From: Candidatus Undinarchaeales archaeon
GTDB lineage: Archaea; SpSt-1190; JASMDC01
Direction of reading: 5' to 3'
Assembly: GCA_030753015.1 (NCBI GenBank)
Contig: JASMDC010000002.1
Span: 100,567-164,566 of the forward strand
Length of the DNA: 64,000 nucleotides
The notes beneath the pieces are model-generated. The model was not told the origin of the DNA. It saw only the letters and a program-made list of their open reading frames with translations, and ran no database searches. Made by a program: the position numbers and the translations under genes. Below are positions 1 to 7,275 of the stretch, piece by piece; within the stretch, counting starts at the first letter, position 1; each line of letters starts with the position of its first letter.

Positions 1-405
1 GGGCGGGCCAAAGCTATGGGTGAACTGGTTGGCAAAGGGGACAAGGGCCACTCGGAAGTTGCCTTCGGACTTGCTCTTGAGCACCTCTGTGATGGCGTCC
101 CAGGTGTTCCTGAACTCCTCGAGGTCGTCCCGCATGCTCCCGGTATGGTCGATGACGAACACTGCATCGATGGGGCGCTGGAATGTCTCGTTGTTTGCCA
201 CATGGACGGTGAAGGTATTCTCCTCGCCCCATGAGAGCCCGGTCTCCAGCACAGGAACGGCCAGCGCGGGGATACCACAGCTGCCATCTGCGAGCACGCA
301 CGACTCTGTTGTGCCGGAGGAGCAATCGGACCCGGTCCAGCACGCGTGGTAAGCGCCCGACGCAAGGCTGACAACCAGCAGAAATACGAGGAAAGACGTT
401 CGCAT
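1..405 (-). CDS. Secreted von Willebrand factor A domain protein (5' part, cut by window edge)
   Basis: Reading leftward from the ATG at 405, the frame stays open for all 135 codons to the window edge, so only the N-terminal part is present. Residues 1-20 form a signal peptide (basic MRTS followed by a run of Leu/Val/Phe). A Cys-rich stretch follows, with four Cys between residues 22 and 45. At about residues 91-101 there is a VWA core strand ending in the MIDAS-type motif DHTGSM, where the usual DxSxS is DxTxS. VWA domains bind divalent metal and protein ligands, so an exported adhesion or surface-assembly protein is inferred. A TATA-like GGATATAAG lies on this strand near 438-448. It diverges from the peptidase gene at 526. 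The rest of the protein is unknown. Confidence 0.8.
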   Translation of the reverse strand, partial: MRTSFLVFLLVVSLASGAYHACWTGSDCSSGTTESCVLADGSCGIPALAVPVLETGLSWGEENTFTVHVANNETFQRPIDAVFVIDHTGSMRDDLEEFRNTWDAITEVLKSKSEGNFRVALVPFANQFTHSFGPP

Positions 406-525
406 GGCTACCGCTCACATATTATCATGGTTACATGACTTATATCCCTTGGGTTTTCGCAGCGCCCGTTACCGACAAATATTTATACCGCCGCACCCGC
501 AAGGGAGGGTCAGAAAGGGGTCAGT

Positions 526-1299
526 GTGGAATGCGAGATGTTCTATGATGAGAAGATGGACTTCACCTCTTACTCGGAGGAGTTGGAACGGCTGGCCGGC
601 CTGTACGATAACGTGGACTTGGAAGTAGTCGGTAGCTCGGTGGAGGGGCGCGATATCTATCGTGCACATATCCACGGTGACGGAGCCCCCGTGCTAGTAA
701 CGGCAGGACACCACGGCAACGAGCCCGCTGGGCCTATGGCGGCCCTGAACTACATCCGAGAGGCTGGCGAGAACGGCTCCACGCTGGACATCACAATGTA
801 CCCCATGGTCAATCCGGATGGCTATGAGGCGGATCAGCGGGAGAACGCCCATGGCGTCGACCTCAACCGTGATTACGGTTTTTTCAAGGAACCAGAGACA
901 CTTGCTCTCATCGGGAGCATCGATCGTGAGGACTACATAGCTGCACTGGACATGCACGAAGCGCCCCGGTCCACAAAGGGTTTCTATGTGTACGAGTCCA
1001 CGCCCATTCGCGAGGACATCCACCTTGGCCAGACAGCGGTGGACGCTGTCGGCGAGAAGCATCCCATCTCATGGGGCGTGGTCCGGCGCGATCGTCCCGG
1101 CTGCTTCCGCGACTTCTGGGCATCCAGAGACGCGTACGCCGTCACCTTCGAGCCTCCGGGCACCTTCGAGATCGTGGACCGTATCGACATGGAGCTCCGG
1201 GCGCTCCATGCCAGCCTCGACCTCCTGGAGGAGACCACGGCCGATGGCTCGTGGGATACCTACGTAGCAAGTGGCGATTACGTCGTGGCAGCACCTTGA
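526..1299 (+). CDS. M14-family zinc carboxypeptidase / amidohydrolase-like protein
   Basis: A 257-residue protein with the metallocarboxypeptidase signature in order: HHGNEP (zinc His and Glu, about residues 62-67), an Asn-Pro-Asp-Gly stretch near 96 and a VDLNRDY stretch near 112 (substrate carboxylate binding), DMHEA near 142 (third zinc ligand) and TFEPPG near 210 (catalytic Glu). Family members remove C-terminal residues or cleave related amide bonds. No signal peptide is seen, so it is probably cytoplasmic. The TATA element TTTATACC at about 482-489 fits transcription starting near 511. The GTG at 526 is used here; the ATG at 538 is an alternative that drops four residues. Substrate is unknown; a succinylglutamate-desuccinylase-like amidohydrolase is the main alternative. 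Confidence 0.85.
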   Translation: MECEMFYDEKMDFTSYSEELERLAGLYDNVDLEVVGSSVEGRDIYRAHIHGDGAPVLVTAGHHGNEPAGPMAALNYIREAGENGSTLDITMYPMVNPDGYEADQRENAHGVDLNRDYGFFKEPETLALIGSIDREDYIAALDMHEAPRSTKGFYVYESTPIREDIHLGQTAVDAVGEKHPISWGVVRRDRPGCFRDFWASRDAYAVTFEPPGTFEIVDRIDMELRALHASLDLLEETTADGSWDTYVASGDYVVAAP

Positions 1300-1370
1300 G
1301 AAAGTGTGCTCTGCCACAAAATAGTAGCTGACGCTCCAGTATTAAATGGGTCCTTCCGAATGGATCGGAC

Positions 1371-1598
1371 CTACTTTGCAGCGGACTTGTAGCGGTAGAG
1401 CGTGGATGTGTTGGTGTCCGTGTACACCAACTTCTTCTCGACCTTTTCCTTGGACACCATCTGGTTGAACTTCCTACCCAGATAGGAAGGGCTCAACTTC
1501 GTTAGGTAGGAGAGGTAGTCAACGCTCACCCATCCTCTTCGCTGGACTAAGAAATCAAGGGCATTGAGAAACAGTCTCTCCTTCGTAGTCTTCTTCAC
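1371..1598 (-). CDS. Small winged-helix-like DNA-binding protein
   Basis: A 75-residue basic protein starting at a GTG preceded by a strong GGAGGGT ribosome site (about 1604-1610), with a TATA-like element TTAAATAAC near 1631-1640. The sequence has helix-turn-helix spacing: a helix around LFLNALDFLVQ, then WVSVDYLSYLTKLSPSYLGRKF as recognition helix region, then a Lys-rich wing ending LYRYKSAAK. This looks like a lone winged-helix domain of a transcription factor. No ligand domain is present. It is convergent with the peptidase gene and has its own promoter. Target genes cannot be told from the sequence. Confidence 0.6.
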   Translation of the reverse strand: MKKTTKERLFLNALDFLVQRRGWVSVDYLSYLTKLSPSYLGRKFNQMVSKEKVEKKLVYTDTNTSTLYRYKSAAK

Positions 1599-1842
1599 AC
1601 CCGACCCTCCAATAATAGAGACGTCGTGGCGTTATTTAAGGCTTTCTGCTCCGTTACAGCCTTCAATAGGTCTGTAGGAAACGATAGGAACTTCTAGAAA
1701 CTTCTAAACGAAGTAATATCTTTAAAATGAACTATAAGGCAAGAATACGGCCTAATACCTCCATTTAGCAAGCTGGAAGCCGGCCCCCACCCTGTCCTTG
1801 GGGGGCACAGTCTTTTTAAACCTGAACATCCTGCCCGCGAAC

Positions 1843-2880
1843 ATGGTGGACGACAGGAGCGCGCCAGATAAGCGCTTCCTGGAGAACATATTCAAGACGG
1901 ACCTCCATTGCCATCTTGGCGGGTCTATCCGTCTTGAGACCCTCGTCGAGCTGGCCGATGAACAGGGAGTCCCTCTCCCGTCAAAGAACATCGAGAAGCT
2001 CAAGAAGACCATCTCTCCGTCCGAGTTCGGCTCCCTTGAGGAGTACCTTGCCGCCTTCACTACGACGGAGTCCGTCCTCAGGGATCCATCTGCCCTCGAG
2101 CGGGTGGCCTACGAGGTATGCGAGGATGCAGCGAAGGAGAATGTCATCTACCTGGAGCTGCGGTTCGGGCCTACCAATTACCAGACCGATGACCTCTCAC
2201 CCCAGCGCGTGGTGTCGTCCGTGCTGGAGGGGATGAAGCGTGCCGAGAAGGAATACCCCATCAGGACGGGCCTCATCCTTTGTGGCATCCGCACCGAGCT
2301 CGAGCGCACTCGGGAGGCAGCTGAGCTGGCCGTCATCTTCCAGGGGCGTGGCGTGGTCGGATTCGACCTGGCCGGAGCCGAGCGGGGCCATCGTCCCAAG
2401 GACCTAATGAAAGCGTTCACCCCCGTGCTCAAGAACTTCGTCCCAGTAACCGTTCATGCAGGTGAGGGCTACGGTGCAAAGAGCATCGAGGAGGCGATAA
2501 ACTATCTCCGCGCCGACCGGATCGGGCACGGTACCAAGATCCAGGAGAACACGAAGCTCTACGATTACGTCAACGTACGGCGTATCGCCCTCGAGGTTTG
2601 TCCTACGAGCAACGTCCAGACACAGGTAGTGAGCAGTATCGGAACTCATCCCATGCTCCGCTACTTCCGCGACGACCTGCGGGTGTGTATCAACACCGAT
2701 AACCGCACGATCTCGGACACGACCATCACCAATGAACTCGGCAAGTGTTCCAAGCACCTCGGGCTCACCCGGGGGGACATCAAGTCACTGGTCAAGGCCG
2801 GTGTGAAGGCGGCCTTCCTCCAGCCGAGTGAGCGGACCGCTCTTCTGGACCGGGTGGACGAACAGTTCGAGGGACTGTGA
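1843..2880 (+). CDS. add: Adenosine deaminase
   Basis: A 345-residue metal-dependent deaminase of the adenosine/AMP deaminase family, converting adenosine (or deoxyadenosine) to inosine in purine salvage. Zinc-site and catalytic motifs are present: LHCHLGGS (residues 21-28), VHAGEGYG (His and catalytic Glu), RIGHGT, and NTDNRTIS near the C-terminus. This last is the NTDNR form common in bacterial enzymes rather than NTDDP. I place the start at ATG 1843, not at the longer in-frame start at 1798, because the TATA element TTTTTAAA at 1812-1819 lies 25 bases upstream of 1843, as in other leaderless genes here. Length fits the family. Deamination of a related nucleoside or modified adenosine is possible. 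Confidence 0.88.
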   Translation: MVDDRSAPDKRFLENIFKTDLHCHLGGSIRLETLVELADEQGVPLPSKNIEKLKKTISPSEFGSLEEYLAAFTTTESVLRDPSALERVAYEVCEDAAKENVIYLELRFGPTNYQTDDLSPQRVVSSVLEGMKRAEKEYPIRTGLILCGIRTELERTREAAELAVIFQGRGVVGFDLAGAERGHRPKDLMKAFTPVLKNFVPVTVHAGEGYGAKSIEEAINYLRADRIGHGTKIQENTKLYDYVNVRRIALEVCPTSNVQTQVVSSIGTHPMLRYFRDDLRVCINTDNRTISDTTITNELGKCSKHLGLTRGDIKSLVKAGVKAAFLQPSERTALLDRVDEQFEGL

Positions 2881-2888
2881 GGCGTCCA

Positions 2889-3050
2889 CTAGATCATCGC
2901 GTACACGAACGGCGATAGAGCGGAGCTCTGGCCTGCTGCAAGCAATGCGCCCACGATGAGCAGGGTGATGAGCGCGGGAGCGAGCCACCAGGCCTTGTTC
3001 TCCCAGAGGTAGTCGAACACCTCGCGCACAAGCATCGGATTCCTACCCAT
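2889..3050 (-). CDS. DUF5989-type small membrane protein of carbamoyltransferase operon
   Basis: A 53-residue ORF. It has an N-terminal amphipathic part (VFDYLWENKAWW), one transmembrane helix (APALITLLIVGALLAA) and a conserved-looking end, GQSSALSPFVYAMI. This pattern, with a Trp-Trp before the helix and a final Ser-x-Leu-x-Pro-Phe-x-Tyr, is that of the short DUF5989 family found beside NodU/CmcH-type carbamoyltransferases. It lies 61 bases downstream of the carbamoyltransferase on the same strand, so the two are probably co-transcribed. Its role is not established; a membrane tether or partner for the carbamoyltransferase is inferred. Family assignment is from recalled pattern, not a search. 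Confidence 0.72.
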   Translation of the reverse strand: MGRNPMLVREVFDYLWENKAWWLAPALITLLIVGALLAAGQSSALSPFVYAMI

Positions 3051-3111
3051 ATCAGAACCTCAAGTACATTGATCTGGTCGTGACATAAAAACCTATCCTC
3101 GCCGCATGTCA

Positions 3112-4878
3112 TTAATTATCGGCCCGGGAGCGAGCGGAGCTGTCCCACTCATCATCTGGATTGTCATCCCGCCTGATAAGGGACCGGCCGATCACGGTGC
3201 AGTCGATACCTGTGCCCATCATGCATCGGTAAGCATCCTCTGGAGTGCACACGATGGGCTCGCCACGGATATTGAACGATGTGTTCACCAGGACCGGTAC
3301 CTTCGTGCGCTCACCGAATCCCTTGATGAGCCTATGGAACAGGGGATTGGTTTCCCCGTGGACAGCCTGGAGCCGGGCTGTACCATCCACATGGACCGCG
3401 GCTGGGATGAGATCGAGCTTATCCTCGCGGACGGGGTAGCTCATGAGCATGTATGCTGTCGGCTCGGGGAGAGGGAGGTCCACGTCGAACCAGTCTGCGG
3501 CATCCTCAGCGCACACCGCCGGTGCGAAAGGCCGGAATGGCTCACGCCGCTTGACCTTCTCATTGAGCACGTCCTTCATCTCCACGTCACGTGGATCGGC
3601 CAGGATGCTCCGGTTCCCAAGGGCCCGAGGGCCCCACTCCATCCGTCCCTGGAACCATCCTACTACCTGGCCGTCCTCGATGATGCTCAGCGTCGTATCG
3701 ATGAGCTTATCCTCGTCAGAGAGCGCTTCGTGGACGATATCATTGTCCCTCAGGAACTCGTTCACCTGTTCATCGGTGAATCCCGGCCCCAGGTACGGTG
3801 AGCGGAAGTGGGATGCACGAGGTTTGCCGAGCACAGCATGGAAGGCGTGGAGGGCGGCGCCCATGCTCGTTCCACCGTCGCCGGGATCGGGGGGTATCCA
3901 CACCCGCTCGAACGGTGTCTTTTGAAGGATAGTACCGTTGAACACACAGTTGAGCCCTACCCCGCCAGAGAGCACCAGGTCCGGGCAGTCCGTCTTTGCG
4001 TGTACGTGGCTGCAGGCGGTGGTGAGCACCTCCTCGGTGAGAAGCTGTAGAGCTGCGGCGATGTCCTTGTGTCGCCGTGTTGGCGCCAGTCCAGGCAGTG
4101 CTACAGGGCCGCCCAACAGCTCGCACATCTCATCCGAGGGCATGCGGTCCGCATAATGGTAATCGAAGTAACGCATGTCCAGCCGGAAGCTCCCGTCGTC
4201 GCGGACGTCGATCACTTCCTTCAGCCGCTTGTAGGATTCGTTGGTAGTGGGATCGAGGTTCCCGAAGGCAGCCATACCCATTACCTTGTATTCGGAGTTG
4301 TTCACGGCGAAGCCGAGGTAGGCTGTGATGGTCGAGTAGAGGAGGCCGAGCGAGTGAGGGAAGCGCAGCTGTTGCTCCAGCCTGACCTCGGTACCCTCGC
4401 CCATCCCCCACGCGGTCGTGGTCCACTCGCCGACACCGTCGACGGTGAGAATAGCTGCCCGTTCGAAGGGACTGCACAGGAACGCGCCTGCTGCGTGGGC
4501 CACGTGATGTGGGATGAAAAGCACGTCGCCCCCGTACCCCAGTTCATTCCGTACGCGGGACACCACACGCAGCTTGCGCAGGAGCAGGTCGGGCATAGCC
4601 CGCACGAACGAGGGTAACCCTCGCGGGAACATCTGGATGTGCTGATGAAGTGCCCGCTCCAACCGGAGGAGCGGTTTCTCGTAATGGGCGATGTGGTCCA
4701 ACTCGTCCACTGTTATCCCACCCTCATCGAGGCAGGAGAGGATGGCGTTCAGAGGGAACGTGATGTCGTGCTTAACTCGTGTGAACCGCTCCTCTGCAGA
4801 TGCCGCCACTACCTCGCCGTCCCGCATCAAGCATGCCGAGGCGTCGTGGTAGAAGCAGGCGATCCCGAGAACGTCCAT
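3112..4878 (-). CDS. Carbamoyltransferase, NodU/CmcH (SxtI) family
   Basis: A 588-residue enzyme of the NodU/CmcH/TobZ type, which transfers a carbamoyl group from carbamoyl phosphate by way of carbamoyl-adenylate onto a sugar or other hydroxyl. The Kae1-like N-terminal domain begins with GIACFYHDASA and carries the metal-binding HxxxH as HHVAH at residues 124-128. The ATP-binding glycine motif LSGGVGLNC is in the middle, and a C-terminal domain carries GRMEWGPRALGNRSI and NTSFNIRGEPIV. A GAGGTAG ribosome site precedes ATG 4878. It is flanked by two small membrane-protein genes (4888-5142 and 2889-3050), an arrangement typical of this family in polysaccharide and natural-product loci. The acceptor is unknown; a surface glycan is a reasonable guess. 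Confidence 0.92.
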   Translation of the reverse strand: MDVLGIACFYHDASACLMRDGEVVAASAEERFTRVKHDITFPLNAILSCLDEGGITVDELDHIAHYEKPLLRLERALHQHIQMFPRGLPSFVRAMPDLLLRKLRVVSRVRNELGYGGDVLFIPHHVAHAAGAFLCSPFERAAILTVDGVGEWTTTAWGMGEGTEVRLEQQLRFPHSLGLLYSTITAYLGFAVNNSEYKVMGMAAFGNLDPTTNESYKRLKEVIDVRDDGSFRLDMRYFDYHYADRMPSDEMCELLGGPVALPGLAPTRRHKDIAAALQLLTEEVLTTACSHVHAKTDCPDLVLSGGVGLNCVFNGTILQKTPFERVWIPPDPGDGGTSMGAALHAFHAVLGKPRASHFRSPYLGPGFTDEQVNEFLRDNDIVHEALSDEDKLIDTTLSIIEDGQVVGWFQGRMEWGPRALGNRSILADPRDVEMKDVLNEKVKRREPFRPFAPAVCAEDAADWFDVDLPLPEPTAYMLMSYPVREDKLDLIPAAVHVDGTARLQAVHGETNPLFHRLIKGFGERTKVPVLVNTSFNIRGEPIVCTPEDAYRCMMGTGIDCTVIGRSLIRRDDNPDDEWDSSARSRADN

Positions 4879-4887
4879 ATAACTACC

Positions 4888-5142
4888 TCAGTACTGTCGA
4901 TAATATCTATCTCGTGGAGCGTTCCCCTGATCAGCAGGTTCCCAGTAGCTCGGTGCGCTGGCGTCAGGCCCAAGCTCAAGGAATCGCTTACCGACGAGCC
5001 GGGCGGCCAGGGCAGTGCTCCCGAGACCTAGCAGATATGAGACTGTGAGCGCGAGGGTGTTGATCGTGCCGGTAAGGGCGCCTAAAGCGTAGCCGAGTGC
5101 ACGACGTGGTCCCCAGGAATCGTCGGTGGCCTCTTGCTCCAT
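4888..5142 (-). CDS. SxtJ-like small membrane protein of carbamoyltransferase operon
   Basis: An 84-residue protein with one or two hydrophobic segments (about residues 16-50) and the C-terminal pattern GKRFLELGPDASAPSYWEP. This fits the small membrane proteins (SxtJ-like) that accompany NodU-type carbamoyltransferases and end in a Gly-Lys-x-x-x-Leu ... Ala-x-Ser-Tyr-Trp motif. I start it at ATG 5142; an upstream ATG at 5178 would overlap the preceding gene by 26 bases and adds residues unlike the family. It ends in a Tyr-rich tail, RDRYYRQY. It lies 9 bases before the carbamoyltransferase and 10 after the nucleotidyltransferase, so all belong to one transcription unit. Function is inferred from context only. 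Confidence 0.65.
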   Translation of the reverse strand: MEQEATDDSWGPRRALGYALGALTGTINTLALTVSYLLGLGSTALAARLVGKRFLELGPDASAPSYWEPADQGNAPRDRYYRQY

Positions 5143-5152
5143 GCTCGGGTAC

Positions 5153-6451
5153 CTACCCGGTGCCCCCACCCTCTTCATCCCCTTCGCCGATGGGGGTGAT
5201 GTCGTACTCCTGAACCACGAAGATCCGGATATTAGGATCGAGGTCGCGGTACACGATGACGCCGGGGCCGATGTGTGTGTTGGGGCCCGCCTTCACGCCG
5301 GGCATGATCGAAGCGTTGACGCCGGTCTTCACTCCGTCGCCCAGGATGGCACCGAGCTTGCGGCGACCCGATGACACGGTCTCTCCCTTGATGCGGACAT
5401 TGATGGGCTTGTCGTCGAACCGGAGGTTCGCCACCTTGGTGCCGGCGCCGAAGTTGCACCCTGCACCTATAAGTGCGTCCCCGATGTACGCGAGATGCTC
5501 CGCCTTGGAGCCGTTTAGGATTAGGGAGTTCTTGACCTCCACGGCGCGGCCTATGCGCACGTCATCGGAGATGTTGACATTGTCCCGGATGAAGCAGTTG
5601 GGACCTATCTCGCAGTTCTTGCCGATATAGACGGGACCCTTGATATAGGAGGTGCCGGTGATGACTGTCCCCTTCTCGATGACGACGTCGCCCTTGATAA
5701 CCACGCCCGGCTCGAGCTCGCCTTCGATCCTGTGATCGATCTTCTTCATGATGAACTCGTTGGCCTCTAGAAGCTCCCATGGGCGTCCGACATCGCGGTA
5801 ATAGCCTCGGTGTTCGAGCACTTCCACACGACTACCTCCCTCGATGTAGTGGTTGAGGGCGTGGGGGATGTCGTACTCGTGGCGCTCGGCCTCTCCCTTG
5901 GCAACGGCGTCCAGGAAGGAGGATTCGAGGAGGTAGATACCGGCGTTGACCATGCATCCCTTCGCTTCCTGCTCGGGTGGCCTCTCACGCACCTCGGTGA
6001 GGTGAGAGCCGTTGCACGTGAGCACGCCGTACTCCCAGGGATTGTCCACATGGGCACCGACGACCACCGAGCCGCCCTTGGCGGCATGCAGCCGCTCCAT
6101 CACTGCATGGTCGAAGATGAGGTCGCCGTGGATGAGGAGAAAGTCATCGTTGAGCTTGGTGTTCTCGGCCGCCATATGTAGAGCGTGGGCCGTCCCCAGG
6201 CACTTACCCTGGTCCACGTAGGTGATGGACAGACCGAAGCGCTCACCCGTGCCGAAGTACTGGCGGATCTCGTCCGCGAACTCGTTGACCACGAGCACGA
6301 CCTCTGAGATCTGGGCGGCTTTCACCGCCGAGAGCACATGGTAGAGGATCGGCTTTCCTGCAAGAGGGATCATGGACTTCTGTCGCGTGGCCGTGAGCGG
6401 ATGGAGACGCGTCCCCCGTCCAGCGGCCAGTATCACCGCCTTCATGCCCAT
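5153..6451 (-). CDS. glmU: Bifunctional sugar-1-phosphate nucleotidyltransferase / acetyltransferase (archaeal GlmU type)
   Basis: A 432-residue two-domain protein. The N-terminal Rossmann-like domain (about 1-230) begins with MKAVILAAGRGTRLHPLT, the nucleotidyltransferase signature, and has further conserved motifs (LGTAHAL, GDLIFD, VNAGIYLL). The C-terminal part (about 245-410) is a left-handed beta-helix of hexapeptide repeats (for example VIKGDVVIEKGTVITG, and GPNCFIRDNVNI). Archaeal proteins of this layout make UDP-N-acetylglucosamine from glucosamine-1-phosphate or dTDP-/UDP-glucose. ATG 6451 lies 25 bases after the TATA element CTTATAG. The SIS-domain gene at 39702 could work in the same hexosamine route. 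Exact sugar and nucleotide are not determined. Confidence 0.88.
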   Translation of the reverse strand: MGMKAVILAAGRGTRLHPLTATRQKSMIPLAGKPILYHVLSAVKAAQISEVVLVVNEFADEIRQYFGTGERFGLSITYVDQGKCLGTAHALHMAAENTKLNDDFLLIHGDLIFDHAVMERLHAAKGGSVVVGAHVDNPWEYGVLTCNGSHLTEVRERPPEQEAKGCMVNAGIYLLESSFLDAVAKGEAERHEYDIPHALNHYIEGGSRVEVLEHRGYYRDVGRPWELLEANEFIMKKIDHRIEGELEPGVVIKGDVVIEKGTVITGTSYIKGPVYIGKNCEIGPNCFIRDNVNISDDVRIGRAVEVKNSLILNGSKAEHLAYIGDALIGAGCNFGAGTKVANLRFDDKPINVRIKGETVSSGRRKLGAILGDGVKTGVNASIMPGVKAGPNTHIGPGVIVYRDLDPNIRIFVVQEYDITPIGEGDEEGGGTG

Positions 6452-6483
6452 GGACCGGGCTGGGGGGACAAACTATAAGAAGC

Positions 6484-7275
6484 CTACCCCTCGCGCACGA
6501 ACAGCGTCCCCTTGCCCTTCTCTGTCACATCACCCGAGTACCGTGCGAAGGGGCCGGAGAGTCGTTCACCCGCGATATCAACGTCATCCACGGCACCGTC
6601 GGGCACGAAGGAGGGAAGCACGTGAACGGGGCCAAGGATGACGATTAGCCCTCCCCGCATCTCGCCTCCGACGCGGCGGGGGCAGGCGCGGGCCACGATC
6701 TCCCCTTTCTGCATATGGACGCCGAGAAAGAATCCGGTCGTTCCCCTGACGATGAGCGTGCCACCGGCCATCCATGCACCTGCCTCGACACCGCAGTCGC
6801 CGGCGACCTCGATGCGACCTCCGGTCATGCCCGTCCAGTCACCGGGTGGAGCTGCGCCCAGATGGTGCCCTGCAGAGCCCTGGATCACCAGCTCGCCGCC
6901 CTTCATGGCCATACCGGCCCAGTCCCCGCAGTCCCCCTCAACCTCCAGGCGCCCGCCCGACATACTGCTGCCGGTGTGCATCCCTGCAGTACCCCTGACC
7001 ACCAGCTCACCGCCGGTCATCCCCTGGCCTAACCGCTTGGTACGTGCCACATCGCCCTCGATGACGATGCGTGTACGCCCGGCGATGGAGCCCGCGCGTC
7101 CTTCCACCTCGAAGTGGTCGCCTAGCGCGACCTTGCGGTTGCCCCGCCAGATGGGGAGCTCTGAGATGCGGTCACTCGCCTTTCCAGCGAAGATGTCAGG
7201 ACAGATGCTCTCTGCCTCGAGCCCGACGGCGGGCTGGTCGATCGGTCTGAGCACGACCTTGCGTACGGTCAGCAA
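6484..7275 (-). CDS. fwdC: Formylmethanofuran dehydrogenase subunit C
   Basis: A 263-residue protein built of repeating Gly-rich turns (for example GGELVVRGTAG, GGRLEVEGDCG, GGELVIQGSAG, GGTLIVRGTTG), the right-handed beta-helix of FwdC/FmdC, related to the glutamate synthase gltB C-terminal domain. In methanogens this subunit packs beside FwdA in the enzyme that reduces CO2 to formylmethanofuran; in methylotrophic bacteria the FhcC homologue serves formyl transfer and hydrolysis. It starts at TTG 7275, overlapping the fwdA stop (7269-7271), with GGGAGGTG seven bases upstream, so it is translationally coupled to fwdA. No fwdB, fwdD or ferredoxin subunit lies next to it. Confidence 0.92.
   Translation of the reverse strand: MLTVRKVVLRPIDQPAVGLEAESICPDIFAGKASDRISELPIWRGNRKVALGDHFEVEGRAGSIAGRTRIVIEGDVARTKRLGQGMTGGELVVRGTAGMHTGSSMSGGRLEVEGDCGDWAGMAMKGGELVIQGSAGHHLGAAPPGDWTGMTGGRIEVAGDCGVEAGAWMAGGTLIVRGTTGFFLGVHMQKGEIVARACPRRVGGEMRGGLIVILGPVHVLPSFVPDGAVDDVDIAGERLSGPFARYSGDVTEKGKGTLFVREG

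Noticed and set aside
1798..1842. Longer adenosine deaminase start at 1798
   Set aside because: The TATA element lies inside this extension, so it cannot be transcribed from that promoter as coding sequence; the same reasoning shortens several other genes (11464, 17903, 47350).
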